From the NCBI GenBank assembly GCA_902798975.1, contig CADBYT010000008.1:62001-126000 (forward strand): a DNA stretch of 64,000 nt. The letters are read 5' to 3'. Shown here piece by piece: positions 52,879 through 60,421 of the stretch. This DNA is from an uncultured Bacteroidia bacterium (lineage in GTDB: Bacteria; Bacteroidota; Bacteroidia; Bacteroidales; UBA932). The position numbers and the translations under genes are program-made. The notes under the pieces are model-generated. The model had not been told where the DNA came from. It made no database searches and was given only the letters and a program-made list of their open reading frames with translations. Within the stretch, counting starts at the first letter, position 1; each line of letters starts with the position of its first letter.

Positions 52879-55782
52879 CTAGTAACCGAAGATCTCTTCG
52901 AGGCTCAGCGTCTGCACAGGCCCGAGCGTGGACAGGAACTTGGTATCCAGGTCCTTGATGTCGCCGAGGATCGCATAGGTGTAGTTGCGGTCCTTGACCC
53001 ACTTCTGCTGGGTGGCCACCACATCGGCGAGCGTTGCCTTCTGGGCGGTCTCGAAGATGGCCTTGGTGTCCGGCTCGGACAGGCCGAGGCGGCGATAGGT
53101 CAGGTAGCTGCGGAGCACGTCCATCCCCGTCGTGCGCTGGGTGCGCAGGCGGCTGAGCAGGGCTTCTTTCGCCACGGCGAAGGAAGCCTCGGACTCCGGC
53201 ATGTTGTTGATGATTTCGTCGAAAGCCTCGACCGCCTGGCGCATCTTGTCATTCTGCGTGGCGATGAAGGCCATGAACGAATAGGTGTCATCCTTGAAGC
53301 TCGGCTCGTTCAGGTAGGCTTGCGCGCTATAGGCCAAGCCGCGCGCCTCGCGCATCTCCTGGAACACGACGGTGTTCATACCGCCGCCGAAGTACTCGTT
53401 GTACATCGCGATATCGCCAGCGTTCGCGACATCATAAGCCTCGCCGCGGTTGGACACCTGGAGGTAGTAGATTTGCGCGGCGTCGTACTGCGCCATCACC
53501 ACGCGGTTGGTCGGGGTGAGCAGCTCGGTCGGATACTGCTCCGGCAGGATCTGCGCGCCTTCGGCCACGTAGTGGGCGTCGGCGAGCGAGGACTTGAGTT
53601 CGCTCTCGGACATCGGGCCGTAGTAGAGGATCTCGTGGCCGAGATTGAAAACCTCACGCACCTTGCCGAGGAGCTGCTCGGAAGTCAGCGCCATCAGGGC
53701 GTCGTTGGTCAGGGTCGTGGCCTTGATGAAGTCGGGACCGTAGTAGATATAGCGCTGCAGGGCGCTGAAGCAGCTGCGTTGCGCCTGCTTGCTGTCGGCG
53801 CGGTCCTTGATCATATCTGCCTTCAGGTTGGCCAGGATGGTCTCGTCGGGCACGGCGTTCTGCACCAGGTTCTCCACCAGGCGCAGCGCTTCGGCCATAT
53901 TCTCGGACAGGCCGCTGACGCGGATCGAGCTCGAGGTGGAACCGGCGCCACCGCTGTAGCTGCAGGCCAGGGCGTACATCTTGGACGCCATCTCCTCGGC
54001 GCTCATATCCGGGGTGCCCAGGTAGCTGAGGTAATTCATCGCCAGGCCAAGGGCCGGATCCTGCTGCGTGCCCTTGTTGTAGACGAGCTGCAGGTTGAAC
54101 ACGTCGTTCAGGTCGTTCTTCTTGTAGAGCACCTCGGCGCCCTCGGTCAGGGTGAACTTGGCCATATCCTTGTCGAAGTCGACGAACACCGGCTCGATCG
54201 GCTTCACCTCGCTGTTCTGGATCTCGGTCAGGAAGGCGCTGGTCTGGTCGCGGTTGGTCACGATCGGGGTGATCTTCGGCGCGGAGACCTTCTGCACGGT
54301 CTTGTCCTCACCCTGGCGCTTGTACACCACCGCGTAGGCATTCTCTCCGAGGTATTCATTCGCGAAGGCGATGACATCCTCCTTGGTCACGGCCGCCAGG
54401 CGGTCGATGTCCTTGCAGGCGTCCTTCCAGGGAATGCCGTTGATGAAGGCGGTCACGTAGTTCTGTGCGCGGGAGGTATTGTCCTCCAGCTGGCGCATCT
54501 TGTTCAGTTTGATGTTGTTGACGGTCGCCTCGAGGAGGGCCTCGTCAAAGTCGCCGCTGCGCAGTTTCGCCACCTCGGCGAGGATCAGGTCGCGGACTTC
54601 CTCCAGGCTCTGGCCCTGCTTCGGGCCGCCCAGGGCGAGGAAATAGCTGTAGTCAGCCTGGGCCTCATAGCCGCCGTAGACGTACAGCGCTTTCTGCAGC
54701 TGGTTCACGTCCAGATCCATCAGGCCGGCCTGGCCGTTGTAGAGGACGGCGCCGGCGATCTCGGCCACGGCCGCTGTCTTCAGGTCGGACGGGGCGGGCA
54801 GGCGCCAGCTCAGGGCGAGGTTCTCGGCCTCCAGGCCGTACACTTCCTTCACGATGGGCTCCGTGATCGGGGCCTCCGGCTCGAACTGGAGCTTCGGGAT
54901 ATTCGGATTCGGCTCCCAGTCGCCGAAGTACTTCTCGATCGCAGCCACCATCTCGTCCGGATCGAAGTCGCCCGACACACAGACGGCGATGTTGTTCGGA
55001 ACGTAATAGACGTCGTGATAATTCTTGACGTTGGTGATGGACGGATTCTTCAGGTGCTCCTGGCTGCCCAGGGTGGTCTGCTGGCCGTACGGGTGGTGCG
55101 GGAAGAGTGCCTTGTCAATGGCCTCCCAGAGCTTGCGGCTGTCCTGGGTGAGGGACATGTTCTTCTCCTCGTAGATGGTCTCCAGCTCCGTGTGGAAGCC
55201 GCGGATCACGCCGTGGCGGAATCGGTCGGCCTGGATGCGGGCCCAGTTGTCGATCTGGTTCGAGGGGATGTCCTCGGTGTAGACGGTCTCATCGGCGGAG
55301 GTCCAGGCGTTGGTGCCGTCCGCGCCGATGATAGCCATCAGCTTGTCGTACTCGTTGGGAATCGCGAGCTTCGAAGCCTCGTAGCTCACCGAGTCGATCT
55401 TGTGGTAGATTGCAGCACGCTCGGCCTCGTCGGTCGTCTGGCGATAAACCTCGAAAAGCTGTTCGATCTCGTCGAGCATCGGCTTCTCGGCCTCATAGTC
55501 CACCGTTCCGAAATGCTCCGTGCCCTTGAACATCAGGTGCTCGAAGTAGTGGGCAAGGCCCGTCGTCTCGGAAGGATCGTTCTTGCTGCCGACCTTCACA
55601 GCCATGTAGGTCTGGATGCGCGGCTGCTCTTTGTTCACGGACATGAAGATCTTCATGCCGTTGTCCAGGGTGTAGATTTTCGTCTGCAGCGCATCGCCCG
55701 GGACGGTCTCGTAACGCTTGCAGGAAGGCATCGCTACCATCAATGCGGCAGCGAGAAACAGAATAATGGTACGTTTGAACAT
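52879..55782 (-). CDS. M16 family zinc metallopeptidase lipoprotein (two M16 units)
   Basis: 967 residues from ATG 55782. Lipoprotein signal with lipobox AMPSC (Cys21). The inverted zinc motif HYFEH is at residues 78-82 (GLAHYFEHLMFKGT) and the third ligand is in ELETIYEEKNM. An insertion of about 70 residues lies between them. The second half (from ~residue 520) is an inactive M16-like repeat, giving the clam-shell of pitrilysin/PqqL-type enzymes. It would degrade short peptides in the periplasm or at the outer membrane. A -7 box is at 55813-55820. Confidence 0.93.
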   Translation of the reverse strand: MFKRTIILFLAAALMVAMPSCKRYETVPGDALQTKIYTLDNGMKIFMSVNKEQPRIQTYMAVKVGSKNDPSETTGLAHYFEHLMFKGTEHFGTVDYEAEKPMLDEIEQLFEVYRQTTDEAERAAIYHKIDSVSYEASKLAIPNEYDKLMAIIGADGTNAWTSADETVYTEDIPSNQIDNWARIQADRFRHGVIRGFHTELETIYEEKNMSLTQDSRKLWEAIDKALFPHHPYGQQTTLGSQEHLKNPSITNVKNYHDVYYVPNNIAVCVSGDFDPDEMVAAIEKYFGDWEPNPNIPKLQFEPEAPITEPIVKEVYGLEAENLALSWRLPAPSDLKTAAVAEIAGAVLYNGQAGLMDLDVNQLQKALYVYGGYEAQADYSYFLALGGPKQGQSLEEVRDLILAEVAKLRSGDFDEALLEATVNNIKLNKMRQLEDNTSRAQNYVTAFINGIPWKDACKDIDRLAAVTKEDVIAFANEYLGENAYAVVYKRQGEDKTVQKVSAPKITPIVTNRDQTSAFLTEIQNSEVKPIEPVFVDFDKDMAKFTLTEGAEVLYKKNDLNDVFNLQLVYNKGTQQDPALGLAMNYLSYLGTPDMSAEEMASKMYALACSYSGGAGSTSSSIRVSGLSENMAEALRLVENLVQNAVPDETILANLKADMIKDRADSKQAQRSCFSALQRYIYYGPDFIKATTLTNDALMALTSEQLLGKVREVFNLGHEILYYGPMSESELKSSLADAHYVAEGAQILPEQYPTELLTPTNRVVMAQYDAAQIYYLQVSNRGEAYDVANAGDIAMYNEYFGGGMNTVVFQEMREARGLAYSAQAYLNEPSFKDDTYSFMAFIATQNDKMRQAVEAFDEIINNMPESEASFAVAKEALLSRLRTQRTTGMDVLRSYLTYRRLGLSEPDTKAIFETAQKATLADVVATQQKWVKDRNYTYAILGDIKDLDTKFLSTLGPVQTLSLEEIFGY

Positions 55783-55812
55783 AATAAGTGTGTAGTAGTC
55801 TAACCAACGCCA

Positions 55813-55820
55813 CAAAAATA
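55813..55820 (-). promoter_or_regulatory. -7 box of the M16 peptidase gene
   Basis: TATTTTTG on the minus strand, 30 bases before the M16 start; a TTTTGC element lies about 20 bases further upstream at the usual -33 position. Confidence 0.6.
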
Positions 55821-55910
55821 CAAAAAACTTCCATGCAAAATTTGCAATTTTCCCAAAATGTCTCTACTTTAGCGACGAAGTTTTTCATAGTTTAAGTTTA
55901 GGTTAAGTAA

Positions 55911-55942
55911 CGGGGTCGTCGCAGGGATGCAACGGCCCCGTG
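55911..55942 (+). other. Strong hairpin in the leader of the BMP-legumain operon
   Basis: ACGGGGTCGT and ACGGCCCCGT pair (one G-T) around a 12-base loop. No T-run follows, so it is not a plain intrinsic terminator; attenuator or protein-binding hairpin are options. Confidence 0.45.
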
Positions 55943-55965
55943 AATTATCTCCCTTTCCCATCGTT

Positions 55966-55984
55966 GTCATTCCGGGTTCGACCC
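55966..55984. repeat. Degenerate copy of the dispersed palindrome
   Basis: GTCATTCCGGGTTCGACCCG keeps the left end and stem of the family; the right end GAATC is lost. Confidence 0.55.
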
Positions 55985-56126
55985 GCCCCCCCTTCGAGGG
56001 AAGGTCCTGCTCAAAAAATCGCGCAAAACCCCGGACGGGTTGTACACACATCTTTTTTATTTTGTATATTGCCATCGATCCGGTTCAAGCCGGAAGGAGA
56101 CAAGATCGTTATCTGGTAATTCTTTC

Positions 56127-57167
56127 ATGTTGCCGAGCAGGTTGACATACAGACTGATCCTGGTAGCCGGACTCGTGACGGCGCTTGCTTCCTGCGGAAA
56201 AGCGCCGCAGGAAGAAGAGCATTCCTCCAGGGAACTGAGCGTCCTGTTTTCCGCAAACACCGGCCTGGTGGGAGATGCTTACAACGAACTCATCCTCCAG
56301 GGCGTGATGGAAAGCACGGCCGCCGGCGCCGACGTCGGGATCCACCTGCTCAAACCCGCGAACCTGTCCGAAGCCCGCACCCAGTTCAACAACTGGATGG
56401 CCTCGGCCACAGCCGACAAGGCCCTCATCCTCTGCGGCCTGGAATACGAACAGCTGCTCCAGGGCGTCGCCCTCCCCGAGGGCCGTATCCTCCTGCTGGA
56501 CAGCGATAAAGAATTCAGCAAAGGCATTTCCACGGCGCTCCTCAAGCGCTACGGCGGCGCCTGGCTCTCCGGCGCACTGCTGCAGGATTTCCACCTGCAG
56601 CTCATCAAGGCGCTTGGCGGCGACCGGGTCATCGATACCATTGCCCAGGGGGTCCGGGACGGCTACAGCGACAACGGCGGCGAGGACTACCACGAGTTCA
56701 CCCTCGCCACCGGCTACCAGGGCATGAACATGGCCGACGAGCTGTTCCGCCGTATTTTCATGCGGGAGGACATCCACCTGTCCAACGCTTCGGACGGGAT
56801 TCTGTTCCCCGTCTGCGGTGCCTCCCGCCTGGGCGCATTCAGCTACTCCCAGAACTACTACTACGCCGCCGTGGGCTGCGGCGAGGACTGCTCCGCCTAC
56901 TCCGACTGTCTCCCCTTCTCGCTGGTGCTGGACCTGGGGACGCTGGTCAAGGAGTACATCGCCCAGTGGATGCAGGACACCCCCTGGCCCGCCACCGCGG
57001 AATTCGGTCTGCGGACCGGCCACGTGCGCATCCGCTTCAATGAGCGCTTCTACGAAGGCGTGCTGGGCACGTGGAACGAATGGCCTATCCCGCTCTCCGG
57101 ATGGAAAGCGCTGGAAGCCGGCTATCATGAACAAGCACTTGAAAAGGAGGCGGGCCATGCGTACTAG
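56127..57167 (+). CDS. BMP-family (periplasmic-binding-like) lipoprotein
   Basis: 346 residues from ATG 56127. Lipoprotein signal with lipobox LASC (Cys23), followed by GKAPQEEE, an acidic stretch of the kind that sends Bacteroidota lipoproteins to the cell surface. The mature part looks like a type 1 periplasmic binding fold of the BMP/PnrA group: VLFSANTGLVGDAYNELILQG at the front, ALILCGLEYEQL, and YYYAAVGCGEDCS late. BMP proteins normally bind nucleosides for an ABC importer, but no transporter genes are here. The stop overlaps the legumain-fusion start by 11 bases, so the two products are probably partners. Confidence 0.75.
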   Translation: MLPSRLTYRLILVAGLVTALASCGKAPQEEEHSSRELSVLFSANTGLVGDAYNELILQGVMESTAAGADVGIHLLKPANLSEARTQFNNWMASATADKALILCGLEYEQLLQGVALPEGRILLLDSDKEFSKGISTALLKRYGGAWLSGALLQDFHLQLIKALGGDRVIDTIAQGVRDGYSDNGGEDYHEFTLATGYQGMNMADELFRRIFMREDIHLSNASDGILFPVCGASRLGAFSYSQNYYYAAVGCGEDCSAYSDCLPFSLVLDLGTLVKEYIAQWMQDTPWPATAEFGLRTGHVRIRFNERFYEGVLGTWNEWPIPLSGWKALEAGYHEQALEKEAGHAY

Positions 57168-59322
57168 GTTCTTCCGGCTGCTTGCCGCCGCCTTGCTCCT
57201 GCTTGCCTGCAACGGCAAAGAGATGGCCCCAGTCCAGCCGGAGACCACCACCTACAAGGTAGCCGTCCTGATGCCCCGGAGCAACTGGGACAGCGAGAAG
57301 CCCCTGGTCCAGGGAGCGCTTTCGACCATTGCCAAGGGCCAGGAGGGACTCCGGCAGCGTGTCGCCCTGGAGCTGGAATGGATCGACGAGGAGGATCTCA
57401 ACTTCGCCCAGGAAGTCCGCCGCATCACCCGTGACGACTCCTACGCCGCCATCATCGGTCCCAAGTTCAGCCGCCACGCACGCCTGGTGGCCCGCGAGAG
57501 CATGAACTACCGCATCCCGGTGCTGATGCCGAGCGTCACCTCGGCGGAGATCCAGCGTATCTATGCGGGCAGCAACAAGACCAACCCGAACATCTTCTGC
57601 ATGAGCGAGAGCGACCTGGCCCAGACCCAGGCCATGCTCAACATCCTCCGCAAGCAATACATCTCGGACCGCATCATCCTGCTGTCGCGGGGCCCGGAAG
57701 CCGATGACTATGTCTCCTCCTTCGCTTCCTACCTGCCCTTCATGGCAACGGAACTCCGTTTCCACTCCGTCAGGAGTTATGTTTTCGAAGACAAGGAAAG
57801 CCTGCGGGAGAGCATCCGGAGCATCAACGCGATGAGTCCCTGGGCCAAGTTCGCTTCCATGATCTTTTACGTCCCCTCCACCACACAGGACATGCTGATA
57901 CTGGACCAGGTCATCAACGAAGAAGGCATCTCCCTGGGCTATGAAGACGGTCAGAAGGCCATCGACGAGCACTATTTCCCATACGTCTTCTGCCCGGACC
58001 TGGCATGCAACGCCACGCTGGAAGGCAAACTGACACACGACTACCGGGGCATCGCCCTCTGCGGCGACCCTGAGAGCGGCTTCCCCACCGCGCGCCGGGC
58101 CGCCACCGGCCGCGAGATCCAGAGCGGCTACGCCCAGCTCTATGACTGCTTCACCCTGCTGGCCCTTGCCCTCGCGCACAAGGAGACGGCCGGGCTGGAG
58201 ACGGTCCGCGAGGCCATCGTGGCCGTGATGGACGCCTGCGACGGCAACGCCAACGAGTTCTCCTGGACGGCCGACGGCCTGCGCCATGGCTTCCAGGCCA
58301 TCCGCGACGGTCACATCCCCAGCATGTCCGGTGCCTCCGGCAGCTGGGTCTTCGACCCGGAGACGCACATCAGCCAGCTGGGCAGCTGGTATGGCTACTG
58401 GCGCTACTACAACGGAGAATACCACCTGGTGGACTACATGACCCGCAGCGACCACGCAGACAAGACCAGTATGGACCAGATGTGGGATTGGGCCACGGAT
58501 GTCGTCATGTCTTTCGACCAGCAGGACAAGGGCGTCAGGTACGAAGCGCTCCAGGACCGCTTCGCCGTGGTGATGGCCACCTCCACCGGCTGGCCCAACT
58601 ACCGCCACCAGGCCGATGCCCTGGACGTGTACCGGATGCTCCGCAACGCGGGCTATGACGATGAGCACATCATCCTGATCACGGAAGACGATCTCGCGGA
58701 CAACCCGGAGAATCCCCACCCCGGCGTGGTGCACGTCACCCCTGACGGCGAGAATCTGCACCGGGACATCGTCAACGACTACAAGATCCGCGACCTCACC
58801 CCGGAAGACCTCGCCAACATCCTCAAGGGCACGGTCACCGAGCGCACCCCGCATGTGGTCCAGGGCAGCAAGAACACCAACGTCCTCTTCTTCTGGAGCG
58901 GCCACGGTACCTACGACAAGCTCCTCAACTGGGGGACCGGTACCATCACGGCCGAGCAGATCCACTCCGCCCTGCAGGGCGCACAGGACAACTTCCGCAA
59001 GATGCTCCTGATCATGGAAACCTGCTACAGCGGCTCGATCGGAGAGGGCCTGCCCGGCATCCCCGGCCTGCTGCTGCTCACCGCCGCCGCGCCCGGCGAA
59101 AAATCGCACGCAGACGTACTGGAGGACACCATCTACCTCTCCAACGCCTTCACCCGCGTCTTCCGCGAGCAGGTAGAGAACAACCCCGACATCACCCTCT
59201 ATGAGCTGTACACCGAACTGGCCCGGCACACAACCGCCTCCCACGCCATGATCTACAACTACGAATGGTATGGCAGCGTGTACTACAATAGCCTGAGCGA
59301 GTTTTTTGCAACTGATTATTAG
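57157..59322 (+). CDS. PBP1-type binding domain fused to a legumain-like (C13) cysteine peptidase, lipoprotein
   Basis: 721 residues. The start ATG 57157 is set by a strong Shine-Dalgarno AAGGAGG 8-9 bases upstream; it overlaps the previous gene by 11 bases. Lipobox LLAC (Cys18) then NGKE, a possible surface-export signal. Residues ~35-440 resemble Leu/Ile/Val-binding proteins (YKVAVLMPRSN, AAIIGPKFSRHARLVA, IPVLMPSVTSAEIQ). Residues ~468-721 are a C13 domain: GWPNYRHQADALDVYRML, the block NPHPGVVHVTPDG, His583 in FFWSGHG and Cys623 in METCYSGSIGEG, so the dyad is intact. It is predicted to be an asparaginyl endopeptidase or transpeptidase controlled by a ligand-binding domain. Confidence 0.88.
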   Translation: MRTRFFRLLAAALLLLACNGKEMAPVQPETTTYKVAVLMPRSNWDSEKPLVQGALSTIAKGQEGLRQRVALELEWIDEEDLNFAQEVRRITRDDSYAAIIGPKFSRHARLVARESMNYRIPVLMPSVTSAEIQRIYAGSNKTNPNIFCMSESDLAQTQAMLNILRKQYISDRIILLSRGPEADDYVSSFASYLPFMATELRFHSVRSYVFEDKESLRESIRSINAMSPWAKFASMIFYVPSTTQDMLILDQVINEEGISLGYEDGQKAIDEHYFPYVFCPDLACNATLEGKLTHDYRGIALCGDPESGFPTARRAATGREIQSGYAQLYDCFTLLALALAHKETAGLETVREAIVAVMDACDGNANEFSWTADGLRHGFQAIRDGHIPSMSGASGSWVFDPETHISQLGSWYGYWRYYNGEYHLVDYMTRSDHADKTSMDQMWDWATDVVMSFDQQDKGVRYEALQDRFAVVMATSTGWPNYRHQADALDVYRMLRNAGYDDEHIILITEDDLADNPENPHPGVVHVTPDGENLHRDIVNDYKIRDLTPEDLANILKGTVTERTPHVVQGSKNTNVLFFWSGHGTYDKLLNWGTGTITAEQIHSALQGAQDNFRKMLLIMETCYSGSIGEGLPGIPGLLLLTAAAPGEKSHADVLEDTIYLSNAFTRVFREQVENNPDITLYELYTELARHTTASHAMIYNYEWYGSVYYNSLSEFFATDY

Positions 59323-59463
59323 CTTAAAAACGGGCAAGGAGAAATAGAGCCGGCCATGCTCTTCGGCCCGGCTGATGAGAAGGGCTCTGCATTTGTTTAT
59401 CTGTTCCGCCCTGACGGAGACAGGATTCAATTCTGGCAGAGCATGCCAGACAGGTGTTTAAGC

Positions 59464-59498
59464 GCGCTGCTGTGGTGAGAACTCCACGGCAGCGTTTT
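59464..59498 (+). terminator. Terminator of the BMP-legumain operon
   Basis: CGCTGCTGTGG pairs with CCACGGCAGCG (one mismatch) and is followed by TTTTT. It ends at the stop codon of the convergent M28 gene. The 140 bases between the legumain stop and the hairpin hold nothing else recognisable. Confidence 0.75.
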
Positions 59499-60386
59499 TC
59501 AGAGCATGGCGTGGAGCCAGGCGGCGATCAGGCCGATGCGGCGGTCGAGCAGGCCATAATCGAGGGTGGCGGGGGTGTCCGTGACCTTGTTGGTGTGCTG
59601 GGTGATGCCGGAGGTGAACATCACCGCGGGGATGCCGGCTTCGAGGAACCAGCGCTGGTCGCTGACCCGGCGGTAGAAGACGTCAGTAAACGATTCGCTG
59701 CCGTAATAATCGTAGGCAAGGTCGAGACGGGGTCCGCGGTTGGCGGATTCAAGCGCAAAGCGATAGGGAGACCCGCCGAGGGCGATGAGGTAGTCGGGAT
59801 GGCCGGAGCGGATGGGCGCCAGCGAGGAGCCGAGCAGGTCGAGGTTGACCATCAACACCGGCGGATAGACCGGGCGATACCGCTCCAGGAAGGCGCGGGC
59901 GCCGGAGAGGTCGGCGGCGTGGCCGTCGAAGGCCACGAAAACGAGCCCGACCTCGCCGTGGCAGCACGCGGGCAGTTCCCGTGCGAGGGCAAGGAGTGCG
60001 GCCACGCCGGAGGCGTTCGCGTCCGCGCCCGGGTAGATGCGTCCTTCGAGCGTGCCGATGGCATCAAAATAGGCACCTACGACGATGTAGCGGCGATACC
60101 AGCCGGGCGTCACGGCCACCACGTTGTGGCCGATGCGGCCGCCGGCGGAGAAAGACTGCACGGTCGTGCGCAGTCCCGCGTCGCGCAGCTGACGCAGCAG
60201 ATAGAGGGTGGACGCCTGCGCCCCGGCGGTGCCGAAAGCCCGTCCGGCGCAGAGCGAATCGCAGAGAAACTCCACCTCGGCACGCAATTCCGTCTCCCGG
60301 TCGGCGACCTGCGCGGACGCGACGTCCGGCCGCAGAAGCAGGGCTGCAGGCAGGAGGAAGAACAGAAAAAAGAGGAGACGCTTCAA
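59499..60386 (-). CDS. M28-family protein lacking most metal ligands (probable pseudo-peptidase)
   Basis: 295 residues with a signal peptide (LLFFLFFLLPAALLLRPDVASAQ). The fold markers of M28 aminopeptidases are clear: VVGAYFDAIG, GADANASGVAALLALAREL, VFVAFDGHAADLSGARAF, MVNLDLLG and AGIPAVMFTSGITQHTNKVTDTP. Of the usual zinc ligands, the first His is Tyr (GAYFD for GAHYD), the bridging Asp of GADDNASG is Ala, and the Glu-Glu pair is His-Ala. Only the late Asp and His remain. It should not be an active two-zinc peptidase; it may be a binding protein. Convergent with the legumain operon. Confidence 0.85.
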   Translation of the reverse strand: MKRLLFFLFFLLPAALLLRPDVASAQVADRETELRAEVEFLCDSLCAGRAFGTAGAQASTLYLLRQLRDAGLRTTVQSFSAGGRIGHNVVAVTPGWYRRYIVVGAYFDAIGTLEGRIYPGADANASGVAALLALARELPACCHGEVGLVFVAFDGHAADLSGARAFLERYRPVYPPVLMVNLDLLGSSLAPIRSGHPDYLIALGGSPYRFALESANRGPRLDLAYDYYGSESFTDVFYRRVSDQRWFLEAGIPAVMFTSGITQHTNKVTDTPATLDYGLLDRRIGLIAAWLHAML

Positions 60387-60405
60387 ATCAGGTCCGATAA
60401 TTGTT

Positions 60406-60413
60406 TATCTTTG
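60406..60413 (+). promoter_or_regulatory. -7 box of the TPR gene
   Basis: TATCTTTG on the plus strand, 8 bases before the ATG at 60422, implying a nearly leaderless mRNA. Confidence 0.55.
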
Positions 60414-60421
60414 CAAAGGTA

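Larger units (their letters stand above)
55783..56126. other. 344-base intergenic region upstream of the BMP-legumain operon
   Basis: It contains the M16 promoter, a strong hairpin at 55911-55942 (ACGGGGTCGT with ACGGCCCCGT), a partial copy of the dispersed palindrome at 55966, and a short inverted repeat TCCGG/CCGGA near 56078-56095. No open frame with coding character is visible. A plus-strand promoter is not obvious: TAAGTTTA near 55894 is one mismatch from the -7 consensus. The long leader with its hairpin may be regulatory. Confidence 0.5.

Noticed and set aside
52714..55803. A 1029-codon open frame antisense to the M16 peptidase
   Set aside because: It is low-complexity, His/Val/Leu-rich and mirrors the codon positions of the M16 gene; the peptidase on the other strand has all family motifs.
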